Shown here: positions 1-5,872 of the stretch, piece after piece | How the letters are laid out: each line of letters opens with the position of its first letter | Position numbering within the stretch: position 1 is the stretch's first letter | DNA from: Methanomassiliicoccaceae archaeon | GTDB taxonomy: Archaea; Thermoplasmatota; Thermoplasmata; Methanomassiliicoccales; Methanomethylophilaceae | Assembly: GCA_009776695.1 (NCBI GenBank) | Contig: WRNI01000059.1 | Span: 1-8,283 of the forward strand | Direction: 5' to 3' | Length of the DNA stretch: 8,283 bases | The notes under the pieces: model-generated | The model's input: only the letters and a program-made list of their open reading frames with translations | Told to the model about the DNA's origin: nothing | Databases searched by the model: none | Program-made: the position numbers and the translations under genes

Positions 1-20
1 GGTTCGACCCCTTTTTCTGT

Positions 21-1670
21 TTATTCGTCCATGTCCATGCCGCCCGGAGGCATTCCTCCCGGCGGGCCCGCAGGCATCGGCGAGCCGCGCGCAGCGATGA
101 CGTCGTCGATCCTCAGGATCATGACCGCCGCGTCCGTTGCCGAGTTGATAGCCTGCTTCCCGATCCTGTACGGCTCGATGACATCAAGCTTCATCATATC
201 CTCAACTTTACCGGTGAACGGGTTAAGGCCCGCGTACTTCTTGCCGGCCTTGTGCTGCTTCCTCATCTCTATGAGTATATCTATTGGGTCAAGACCTGCA
301 TTCTCGGCAAGCGTTGTGGGAATGATCTCCATTGCCGACGCGAATGCGTCTATCGCTATCTGCTCGCGTCCTCCGACGGACGCCGCATATTCCCTCAGCC
401 TCATTGCCAGTTCGACAGCTGTCGATCCGCCGCCGGTGACCATCATTCCGTCCTCGATGGCAACTTTGACAACGCTCCACGCGTCGATGAGCGATCTCTC
501 GATCTCGTCGATCACGTGCTTCGTTCCGCCGCGTATGAGTATCGACACAGCTTTCGTATCCTTGAGGTCGGTGACGAATGTCATCTCGTCCTCCTGCATC
601 TTCTTCACTTCGATAAGACCCGCGGAACCGAGGTCCGCCTTCTCCAGCTCGTCAAACTTATTGATTATGCTGGCGCCCGTCGATTTCGCAAGTTTCTCCA
701 TGTCATCCTTCTTGACACGCCTTGCCGCGTATATCCCTTCTTTTGCAAGGAAGTGCTGCGCCAGGTCATCAATACCTTTCTGGCAGAACACCGCGTTCGC
801 GCCCGCCGCCTTGATCTTTTCGACCATCTTCCTGAGCATGTTCTCCTCCTCTGCGAGGAACGCGCCCAGCTGGCTCGGGTCGGTTATCTCTATCTTCGCG
901 TCTATCTCCGTCTTCTTAACTTCGAACGGAGCGTCCATTAACGCTATCTTGGCGTTCTTTATGAGCCTTGGCATTGACGGATGAACGGGCTCTTTGTCGA
1001 TTATCAGTCCCTTCGTGAGGAACGTGTCATCCATCGATCCGCCCGCAACTTTCACAACCTGAATATTCCTCAGGTCCGCGGTAAGCTTTCCGTCGTCGCC
1101 TTTCTCGACTATCGTTTTCACGGCGTTCACAACGAGATCGCCGAAGAACTCCTTGGAGTTGCTGACCTGCTTGCTTATCATCGCCGTCTCGGCTATCTTT
1201 TTCAGTAATTTGTCATCGTTCACGGACACTTTCGTTGAAACGTCCACAAGTATCTCCTGCGCCTTCGCGTTCGCCATTCTGTAACCGGAGGCGATTATCG
1301 TCGGATGGACGCTGGAATCGACCATGTCGATCGCCTTCTTCAGAAGTTCGCCTGCGATTATCACGGATGTCGTCGTCCCGTCGCCGACCTCCGCGTCCTG
1401 CGTCTTTGCAACTTCGACGAGCATCTTCGCCGCCGGGTGCTGAACGTCTATCTCTTTCAGTATCGTCACGCCGTCGTTCGTGATTATCACGTCGCCCATC
1501 GAATCGACGAGCATCTTGTCCATTCCCCTCGGACCGAGGCTGCTTCTTACCGCGTCAGATATTGTTCTTGCTGCCGCGATGTTGTTGAACTGAGCATCTT
1601 TTCCTTTGTCTCTCTTGGTACCTTCTTTAAGTATCAATATAGGCGCGTTACCCATACCCATTGTCTTCAT
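21..1670 (-). CDS. ths: Thermosome (group II chaperonin) subunit
   Basis: ATP-driven cytosolic chaperonin subunit that assembles into a double-ring cage and folds proteins; archaeal relative of CCT/TCP-1. The 549-residue length is normal. Visible landmarks: SLGPRGMDKML (44-54), DGVTILK (66-72) and GDGTTT (96-101) of the equatorial ATP site; LIDAWSVV (394-401) with the Asp (396) expected to activate the hydrolytic water; GGG (413-415); and a C-terminal equatorial segment ending ILRIDDVIAA (518-527). The tail is Gly/Pro/Met-rich (GPPGGMPPGGMDMDE), as is common for tails pointing into the cavity. Three near-N-terminal Met codons exist (1, 4, 6). GGAGGT lies directly against Met1, so Met4 (codon 1659-1661, 9-nt spacing) may be the true start, giving 546 residues. 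The gene is transcribed divergently from the GNAT gene. Which paralogue (alpha, beta or gamma) it is cannot be told here. Family assignment is certain. Confidence 0.98.
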   Translation of the reverse strand: MKTMGMGNAPILILKEGTKRDKGKDAQFNNIAAARTISDAVRSSLGPRGMDKMLVDSMGDVIITNDGVTILKEIDVQHPAAKMLVEVAKTQDAEVGDGTTTSVIIAGELLKKAIDMVDSSVHPTIIASGYRMANAKAQEILVDVSTKVSVNDDKLLKKIAETAMISKQVSNSKEFFGDLVVNAVKTIVEKGDDGKLTADLRNIQVVKVAGGSMDDTFLTKGLIIDKEPVHPSMPRLIKNAKIALMDAPFEVKKTEIDAKIEITDPSQLGAFLAEEENMLRKMVEKIKAAGANAVFCQKGIDDLAQHFLAKEGIYAARRVKKDDMEKLAKSTGASIINKFDELEKADLGSAGLIEVKKMQEDEMTFVTDLKDTKAVSILIRGGTKHVIDEIERSLIDAWSVVKVAIEDGMMVTGGGSTAVELAMRLREYAASVGGREQIAIDAFASAMEIIPTTLAENAGLDPIDILIEMRKQHKAGKKYAGLNPFTGKVEDMMKLDVIEPYRIGKQAINSATDAAVMILRIDDVIAARGSPMPAGPPGGMPPGGMDMDE

Positions 1671-1676
1671 ACCTCC
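1671..1676 (-). promoter_or_regulatory. Shine-Dalgarno of the thermosome gene
   Basis: GGAGGT on the minus strand abuts the most upstream ATG (1668-1670) with no spacer. Spacing to the second in-frame ATG (1659-1661) is 9 nt, which is much more usable. This site therefore argues for the second Met as the translation start. Confidence 0.75.
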
Positions 1677-1716
1677 ATTATATCTTGGAATCTGTTTTGG
1701 CTAAAGTTTGTTCTTC

Positions 1717-1724
1717 TATATAAA
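1717..1724 (-). promoter_or_regulatory. TATA box of the thermosome gene
   Basis: TTTATATA on the minus strand, preceded by GAACA as a plausible BRE. Counting about 26 bp from the box centre puts the transcript start near 1695, giving a leader of about 25-35 nt that contains the GGAGGT site. This is standard archaeal promoter geometry; the start itself is inferred. Confidence 0.75.
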
Positions 1725-1758
1725 TGTTCACTCTTGGCCGACCCTCTTGCCGAACGCC

Positions 1759-1776
1759 TTCCGTAACGTTCCGGAA
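1759..1776. promoter_or_regulatory. 18-bp near-perfect palindrome in the divergent promoter region (possible operator)
   Basis: TTCCGTAACGTTCCGGAA matches its own reverse complement at 16 of 18 positions, with an AACGTT core. It lies 34 bp upstream of the thermosome TATA box and 14 bp upstream of the GNAT TATA-like box, so one dimeric regulator could act on both genes. It does not resemble the Phr heat-shock operator as I recall it. The regulator is unknown and the role is inference. Confidence 0.45.
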
Positions 1777-1790
1777 ATGCGGCGGCCATG

Positions 1791-1798
1791 TTAATTAA
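1791..1798 (+). promoter_or_regulatory. TATA-like box of the GNAT gene
   Basis: TTAATTAA is centred about 26 bp before the ATG at 1821. This is the spacing expected if transcription begins at that ATG, as in leaderless archaeal mRNAs. No Shine-Dalgarno is visible ahead of either candidate start. Confidence 0.5.
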
Positions 1799-1820
1799 TG
1801 ATGAGCACGATACGAAACAC

Positions 1821-2312
1821 ATGACGGAACTTTGCTTCCCGGTGAACGGATATATACTCAGGGCCGCCGGTGATGACGACAGGGCGTACGTTATGGCCTC
1901 GATGAAAGAAAGCATACTTCTGTCCGTTCCCGGCAGCGAAGCGGAGCTTTCCGACATCTGGATGGACGACATACTCGGCGTAACGTCAATAGCGATCGAC
2001 GGCGGCATGATGCGCTCCGAGCTGTTCATACTCGACGCTGACGGCGAGAGCGCCGGCCTTCTTTGGATGGGCATCTCACGCGATCAGTTCACGTGCGAGG
2101 ACACCGGATATCTGCTTGGTCTTTACGTTAACGGGGAACTGCGCGGAAAGGGTCTCGGAAGGGCGCTCATTGAATGCGCGGAGGACTGGTGCATAACGAA
2201 CGGGCTAATGATGATGACGCTGAACGTCGGGTCCGCGAACGCGGCGGACGGCTTCTACAGGCATCTTGAGTTCACGGAACGCAGCAAGGTTATGCGCAAA
2301 CGCCTCCGCTGA
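1821..2312 (+). CDS. GNAT-family N-acetyltransferase
   Basis: Predicted acetyl-CoA-dependent acetyltransferase, 163 residues, cytosolic. The acetyl-CoA pyrophosphate loop (motif A) is seen as LGLYVNGELRGKGLGRALIE, with the R-G-K-G-L-G core at 108-113. It is followed by a C-terminal segment, NAADGFYRHLEFTERSKVMRKRL, typical of the last GNAT strand/helix, with the Tyr in the usual general-acid region. The N-terminal half (SVPGSEAELSDIWMDDI, then FTCEDTGYLLG) probably forms the acceptor pocket, but the substrate cannot be read from it. An in-frame ATG at 1788 would add 11 residues. I prefer 1821 because the TATA-like box at 1791-1798 would lie inside the longer version and is placed for a leaderless transcript from 1821. 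The gene stands alone between the thermosome and purL. The family is clear; the acceptor (small molecule, protein N-terminus or lysine) is open. Confidence 0.88.
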   Translation: MTELCFPVNGYILRAAGDDDRAYVMASMKESILLSVPGSEAELSDIWMDDILGVTSIAIDGGMMRSELFILDADGESAGLLWMGISRDQFTCEDTGYLLGLYVNGELRGKGLGRALIECAEDWCITNGLMMMTLNVGSANAADGFYRHLEFTERSKVMRKRLR

Positions 2313-2319
2313 CGCTGCC

Positions 2320-2336
2320 GTGCGCATGATGCGCGC
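2320..2336 (+). other. Small GC hairpin after the GNAT gene
   Basis: GTGCGC (2320-2325) and GCGCGC (2331-2336) can form a 6-bp stem, with one G-T wobble, around an ATGAT loop, 8 nt after the GNAT stop. No T-run follows, so it is not a convincing terminator; it could stabilise the 3' end or be chance in GC-rich DNA. Confidence 0.3.
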
Positions 2337-2352
2337 CGAGAGGCGAACAAAA

Positions 2353-2373
2353 CATAATTAAAGCATTAAATGC
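2353..2373 (+). promoter_or_regulatory. AT-rich promoter region of purL, with an 11-bp palindrome
   Basis: Two TATA candidates lie here: CATAATTAAA (2353-2362) and ATTAAA (2365-2370). The second is inside a perfect odd palindrome, GCATTAAATGC (2363-2373). From the first box the transcript would start near 2383; from the second, near 2394, exactly at the ATG of a short upstream ORF. A palindrome over the TATA box would be a natural place for a repressor to exclude TBP, but no regulator is identified. Confidence 0.5.
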
Positions 2374-2393
2374 ATGGTCGGGACAGGTGTGAG

Positions 2394-2462
2394 ATGAACA
2401 TCCCGATGACCCCCGACACTTTTACGCAATGTCGTCAGGATACGCTCACGGTGATATGGTGA
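2394..2462 (+). CDS. Possible 22-codon upstream ORF in the purL leader
   Basis: ATG (2394) to TGA (2460-2462) encodes MNIPMTPDTFTQCRQDTLTVIW. A weak AGGTG (2385-2389) precedes the ATG by 4 nt, and the second purL TATA candidate would start a leaderless transcript right at this ATG. The stop overlaps GGTGAT (2458-2463), which is the likely purL ribosome binding site, and ends 4 nt before the purL ATG. That arrangement suits translational coupling or a leader peptide. No similarity to a known leader is recognised, and a 22-codon ORF can arise by chance. Confidence 0.25.
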   Translation: MNIPMTPDTFTQCRQDTLTVIW

Positions 2463-2463
2463 T
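2458..2463 (+). promoter_or_regulatory. Shine-Dalgarno candidate of purL
   Basis: GGTGAT matches the complement of the archaeal 16S rRNA 3' end, with a short 3-nt spacer to the ATG at 2467. A second copy of GGTGAT at 2450-2455 has an 11-nt spacer. Either could serve; together they support initiation at 2467. Confidence 0.5.
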
Positions 2464-2466
2464 GTT

Positions 2467-4821
2467 ATGGCCCCGGGTAAGATGATAATAAAGCGCGAAG
2501 TTCCCTTCCAACTCTACGACATAAGGATAAGGGATGCCAAGGACGAAGACCTGAAAAAGATATCGAAGGAGCTGGACCTCGGTCTCTCTGTCGATGAGAT
2601 GAAGCAGATAAAGAAACATTTCATCTCGGAGAGAAGGGATACCACCGATATTGAATTGCAGTCGATCGGGCAGGCGTGGAGCGAGCACTGCTGCTACAAA
2701 AGTTCCAAATCGATACTGAAGGAGTACGTCTTCGGCATTGACCATCCAGACGTGATGTCGAGGGGCGACGCCGGCATCATGAGATTCGATAAAAGATACG
2801 GCTACGCGATAAGGATAGAGAGTCATAACCACCCGTCCGCGGTGGAACCGTACGGCGGCGCCGCCACCGGCGTCGGCGGTATCCTGAGGGACGTGGTATG
2901 CATGGGCGCGGAGCCCGTTGCGGTCATAGATCCGTTCTGCTTCGGGATGATCGACACAAAACAAAAATTACCGAAGGGGACGAAGCACCCCAAGGAACTG
3001 CTGGAACTGGCCGCGAAAGGTGCCGGCGATTATTGCGACACCGTCAAGGTGCCGGCGGTCTCCGGGGCGTTCTTCTTTGATGACCGTTACACCGGTAATT
3101 GCTTAGTGAATGTAGGTGCGTTAGGCATCGTGAAGAACAAAGAATTAAGGAACAACTTCGTCGGCGGTCCCGGCGAGGTTTTCATACTGTGCGGCGAGCC
3201 GACCGGGCGCGACGGCATACACGGCGTGAACTTTGCATCGGCCGATCTTTCCGCGGCCGCCGAGAACAAAGGAGCGAAGCACGGCGTCAGCCCGATACCG
3301 AAACGTTTCGTTCTCGCCGCGACCATCGAGGCGAACCAGGCAGGTCTTGTCACGGGGATGAAGGACCTCGGCGGCGGAGGGCTGAGCTGCGTCGTCGGCG
3401 AGATGGCATTGGGCGCGAAATGCGGTGCCGAGGTGAACCTCGATAAAGCGCCGCTCCGCGAGCCGGACATGGCGCCGTGGGAGATATGGGTGTCCGAGAC
3501 GCAGGAAAGGATGATGCTCGCCGTCAAAGAGAAGGATGTGAAGAAAGTTCTCGATATATTCGGCAGGCACAAGGTGCCTGCGGTCGTGGTCGGAAAGAGC
3601 ACGAACGTTCCGAGAACGAGGATATTCTGGAACGGCGAACTGATATTTGACATGGACCTCGAGTTCCTCACCGGCGGGCCTGTTTACGAAAGGCCGTACA
3701 CTCTGCCGAAAGTATCGTCGAAGTCTAAGGAGAAGATAGCGAAGCTCCCGCCGAACAACGAGATAATAATGGCATTGCTTTCCGATCTCAACATATCGTC
3801 CAGGGAATGGGCGATAAAGCAGTTCGAGAAAAAAGGCAAAAGAACATTCGCGGGACCGCTCGCAGGCAGGGGGCCGGGGGACGCGAGCATTATCATGCCG
3901 GTCGCGGGAACATTCAAAGGGCTTGCGGTCGCGGTCGGCTGCAACCCGTGGCTCGTTGCGGCGAACCCGTACCACGGAGGCATGGGATGCATTGACGAAA
4001 CGTGCAGGAACCTCGTGGCAGTGGGCGCAAGACCGCATGCGTTCACGGACTGCCTGAACTTCGGCAATCCCGAGAGACCGGACCGTCTCGGAGAATTGAG
4101 GGAGGCGGTGAGAGGTCTCGGGGAAGTTGCAAAATTCCTGAAAGTACCGATACCGTCCGGTAACGTAAGCTTGTACAACGAATCGTCGAACGGCGTGTGC
4201 ATACTGCCGACGCCGATGGTAATAGGCACGGGACTGATAGAGGACAGCAGGAAGGCGGTGTCCGCCGACCTGAAAGGAAAGGGCAATCTGCTGTTCCTTG
4301 TCGGTGATACCAAAGACGAAATGGGCGGTTCGCTGCTCTTCCGCAAGTTCGGAGGCGTCGGGGGCGAGGTCCCGGGCGTTGACCCGGCAAATCTGAAGAA
4401 GACGATGGACCGTTTGCTTGACGCTATGAACGCGGGAATAGTAAAAAGCTGCCACGACTGTTCCGACGGAGGTTTTGCGGTTGCGATGGCGGAGATGTGC
4501 ATCGCCGGTAACGTAGGCGCCGATATAGACCTTTCGAAGGTCGGCGGCACCGATATGGTAAGATTGTATTCGGAAAGCAACACGAGATGGATCGCCGAGG
4601 TCGCTAAGGACGACGAGGCGGCGTTCAAGAAGGCGCTCGGACGTAAGGCGGTACGCATCGGAACGACGGGCGGCGAGCGCATGAAGATAAAAGCGTCGTC
4701 TGTAAGCCTGGCGGTCAAAGATATGAGGGCCGCGTGGAAAGAGCCTATTGAAAAGATAATGGACGGCGGATCTGAAAAGAACGGGCCGAAGAAGAAAAAG
4801 GCGGAAGATGAGACGGAATGA
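2467..4821 (+). CDS. purL: Phosphoribosylformylglycinamidine synthase subunit PurL
   Basis: Catalytic subunit of FGAM synthase, step 4 of de novo purine synthesis: FGAR, ATP and ammonia give FGAM. In archaea the ammonia comes from PurQ, bridged by PurS; neither gene is in this window. Landmarks on 784 residues: WSEHC (71-75); ESHNHPSAVEPYGGAATGVG (118-137), containing the catalytic-site His; GRDGIHGVNFASAD (247-260); DLGGGGLS (300-307); then the second half of the pseudo-twofold fold with FTDCLNFGNPERPD (526-539), PSGNVSLYNE (563-572) and SCHDCSDGGFAVAMAEM (661-677). All key motifs are intact. Start at 2467: an in-frame TGA at 2452-2454 blocks longer forms, and Met6 (2482) is a less likely alternative. 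The final ~25 residues are a charged, lysine-rich tail (NGPKKKKAEDETE) beyond the usual domain, and its codons overlap the next gene by 14 nt. Confidence 0.98.
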   Translation: MAPGKMIIKREVPFQLYDIRIRDAKDEDLKKISKELDLGLSVDEMKQIKKHFISERRDTTDIELQSIGQAWSEHCCYKSSKSILKEYVFGIDHPDVMSRGDAGIMRFDKRYGYAIRIESHNHPSAVEPYGGAATGVGGILRDVVCMGAEPVAVIDPFCFGMIDTKQKLPKGTKHPKELLELAAKGAGDYCDTVKVPAVSGAFFFDDRYTGNCLVNVGALGIVKNKELRNNFVGGPGEVFILCGEPTGRDGIHGVNFASADLSAAAENKGAKHGVSPIPKRFVLAATIEANQAGLVTGMKDLGGGGLSCVVGEMALGAKCGAEVNLDKAPLREPDMAPWEIWVSETQERMMLAVKEKDVKKVLDIFGRHKVPAVVVGKSTNVPRTRIFWNGELIFDMDLEFLTGGPVYERPYTLPKVSSKSKEKIAKLPPNNEIIMALLSDLNISSREWAIKQFEKKGKRTFAGPLAGRGPGDASIIMPVAGTFKGLAVAVGCNPWLVAANPYHGGMGCIDETCRNLVAVGARPHAFTDCLNFGNPERPDRLGELREAVRGLGEVAKFLKVPIPSGNVSLYNESSNGVCILPTPMVIGTGLIEDSRKAVSADLKGKGNLLFLVGDTKDEMGGSLLFRKFGGVGGEVPGVDPANLKKTMDRLLDAMNAGIVKSCHDCSDGGFAVAMAEMCIAGNVGADIDLSKVGGTDMVRLYSESNTRWIAEVAKDDEAAFKKALGRKAVRIGTTGGERMKIKASSVSLAVKDMRAAWKEPIEKIMDGGSEKNGPKKKKAEDETE

Positions 4822-5290
4822 CCGGGAGATAGCCGGAACGCCGGATATCCTTGCGGTGCTGAACGAATGCGGGGTCATACGCATAGGGCTTTCCGCTGAT
4901 GGCGCAGCGTACATCGTACCGATGAACTTCGCCTTCGAAACGGTAGGTAAAAATGTTCACATATACGTGCACTGCGCCCCGGAAGGCAGAAAGCTGGACA
5001 TGATCGCAAAGAACAACATTGTGTGCTTTGAGGCCGACCGTTCATACGGCGTCGTAAAAGCGGAGACAGCATGCCGGTGGTCATACGGGTACGAGAGCGT
5101 CATGGGCAACGGCACCATAACGAAGGTCACCGGCAAAGATGAGAAACTGCGCGCCATGGACCTGCTGATGAAACGTTACGGCCTCAGCGGCAGACCGGGT
5201 TATGACGAAAATATGCTGACGGACGTAACGGTACTCAGGATAACGGTCACGTCCATGACCGGAAAAAGCAATACGGCCGGGCGGTCCTGA
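4808..5290 (+). CDS. Pyridoxamine 5'-phosphate oxidase-like (NimA-type) flavin-binding protein
   Basis: A 160-residue split-barrel protein of the family that includes 5-nitroimidazole reductases (Nim) and other small FMN/F420-binding oxidoreductases. Seen: MRRNDREI start; VIRIGLSADGAAYIVPMNFA (23-42), the first barrel strands; IYVHCAPEGRKLDMI (52-66) with His55, the position matching the Nim active-site/cofactor His; NNIVCFEAD (69-77); ACRWSYGYESVMGNGTI (88-104); and LRITVTSMTGKSN (143-155) near the C-terminus, matching the family's ITGK ending. Its ATG lies inside the last purL codons in another frame (14-nt overlap), with only a weak purine-rich GGCGGAAG ahead of it, so translation is probably coupled to purL. 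The next in-frame Met is residue 39, inside the fold, so the start is secure. Real substrate is unknown; a drug-resistance role should not be assumed in an archaeon. Confidence 0.9.
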   Translation: MRRNDREIAGTPDILAVLNECGVIRIGLSADGAAYIVPMNFAFETVGKNVHIYVHCAPEGRKLDMIAKNNIVCFEADRSYGVVKAETACRWSYGYESVMGNGTITKVTGKDEKLRAMDLLMKRYGLSGRPGYDENMLTDVTVLRITVTSMTGKSNTAGRS

Positions 5291-5295
5291 CCGCC
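5280..5295 (+). terminator. Possible terminator hairpin at the end of the purL operon
   Basis: GGCGGT (5280-5285) and ACCGCC (5290-5295) form a 6-bp GC stem with a CCTG loop that includes the Nim-like stop codon. A short T-rich run (TTTAAATCCTTT) follows. It may end the purL transcript, but the T tract is interrupted and doubles as the TATA box of the next gene. Confidence 0.4.
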
Positions 5296-5301
5296 TTTAA
5301 A
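5296..5301 (+). promoter_or_regulatory. TATA box of the flavodoxin-domain gene
   Basis: TTTAAA centred near 5298 predicts a transcript start near 5325, about 11 nt ahead of the ATG at 5336. The short leader holds no good Shine-Dalgarno. Confidence 0.5.
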
Positions 5302-5335
5302 TCCTTTGACACCGTAACAGACGGACGATGGTATC

Positions 5336-5779
5336 ATGAGAACGCTGATAGCATATTCGACAAAAGGCGGCGCATGCCGTGAATGCGCGGAGGTACTGGC
5401 ATCAAGGATCCCTGACGCTACGATATACGATCTGAACGACGGAGCTCCGGATCTGAATGATTTTGATATCGTGATAGCGGGCTCCGGCATTCGCATGGGC
5501 GGCGCGTACAGGCCGTTCAGAAAATTCCTGAAGGAGAACGCCGACGCGCTTCTTGCGAAAAAGGTTGCGTTCTTCATATCCAACGCGCAGACCGAGAAGG
5601 CGGATAAGATAATAGAAAAGAACATACCCGCGGACCTGAGGAACACCGCCTTCATAATGAGAACGTTCGGCGGCAGGGCGCCGTTCGGCAAAAACAAAGG
5701 CGACCCGGACTGGATGCTTACGGACGCGGTGGAAGAATTCGCAAATGTGGTGAACGATGCCGGGCGCAGCGCGAAGTAA
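5336..5779 (+). CDS. Flavodoxin-domain protein (Flavodoxin_5/HemG-like)
   Basis: A short (147-residue) flavodoxin-fold protein predicted to bind FMN and carry electrons in the cytosol. The pattern is that of the Flavodoxin_5 group, which includes HemG-type protoporphyrinogen oxidase: beta1 and phosphate loop MRTLIAYSTKGGACRECAEV (1-20); strand and FMN loop DIVIAGSGIRMGGAYRPF (44-61); helix ENADALLAKKVAFFISNAQTE (67-87); then IMRTFGGRAPFG (107-118). No signal peptide or membrane segment. The phosphate loop is unusual: where flavodoxins have Ser/Thr-rich T-x-x-T, this has GGACREC, giving a C14-x-x-C17 pair at the start of helix 1. Heme synthesis should not be assumed, since many archaeal members have no such role. 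It follows the Nim-like gene by 45 nt with its own likely promoter. The fold is secure; partner and substrate are unknown. Confidence 0.85.
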   Translation: MRTLIAYSTKGGACRECAEVLASRIPDATIYDLNDGAPDLNDFDIVIAGSGIRMGGAYRPFRKFLKENADALLAKKVAFFISNAQTEKADKIIEKNIPADLRNTAFIMRTFGGRAPFGKNKGDPDWMLTDAVEEFANVVNDAGRSAK

Positions 5780-5817
5780 CGGAATGCCGCGGACAGCCCG
5801 CAGGAAAAATGAATGAC

Positions 5818-5826
5818 TTAATATAT
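5818..5826 (+). promoter_or_regulatory. TATA box of lemA
   Basis: TTAATATAT, the clearest TATA element on the plus strand of the window, predicts a transcript start near 5848 and a leader of about 25 nt holding AGGAGG. It probably drives both lemA and the DUF2207 gene. Confidence 0.7.
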
Positions 5827-5829
5827 GTG

Positions 5830-5857
5830 CATCAAGTGATGTGAATACGGTCATCAC
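5830..5857. promoter_or_regulatory. Nested inverted repeats around the predicted lemA transcript start (possible operator)
   Basis: Three CATCA-type half sites: CATCA (5830-5834), TGATG (5837-5841, inverted) and CATCAC (5852-5857). GTGATG (5836-5841) and CATCAC (5852-5857) form a perfect 6-bp inverted repeat with a 10-bp spacer centred at about 5846.5, essentially on the predicted start. A dimeric repressor there could block RNA polymerase. The regulator is unknown. Confidence 0.45.
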
Positions 5858-5863
5858 AGGAGG
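5858..5863 (+). promoter_or_regulatory. Shine-Dalgarno of lemA
   Basis: AGGAGG with a 9-nt spacer to the ATG at 5873, the strongest ribosome binding site on the plus strand. It fixes the lemA start. Confidence 0.85.
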
Positions 5864-5872
5864 AAACCGGGC

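Noticed and set aside
1..22. GGTTCGA at the window start, like a tRNA T-loop, with the 3' end of a tRNA following
   Set aside because: A 7-base T-loop would leave a T-stem strand of CCTTT and an acceptor strand TTCTGTT, AT-rich and unlike archaeal tRNAs, and it would run into the thermosome stop codon. The 5' part is outside the window, so it cannot be confirmed.
31..984. 317-codon plus-strand frame opposite the thermosome gene
   Set aside because: Antisense shadow of a conserved gene; Ser/Ala/Ile-rich translation without motifs and no promoter or ribosome binding site of its own.
3145..4914. 589-codon open frame on the minus strand opposite purL
   Set aside because: It lies antisense to an intact, motif-complete purL; its translation is Arg/His-rich with no recognisable domain. 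It is a codon-bias shadow, as is the shorter minus frame at 3684-4718.
4808..5290. Nim-like protein as a nitroimidazole resistance gene
   Set aside because: The family is broad and mostly uncharacterised; sequence alone supports the fold and likely flavin binding, not that substrate or phenotype.
5336..5779. Calling the flavodoxin-domain protein HemG (protoporphyrinogen oxidase)
   Set aside because: It is shorter than typical HemG, has an atypical phosphate loop, and no heme synthesis gene is nearby; only the family-level call is supported.
5789..5801. GCGG/CCGC hairpin after the flavodoxin gene as a terminator
   Set aside because: Only a 4-bp stem, followed by GGAAAAATG rather than a T-run; not distinguishable from chance in GC-rich DNA.
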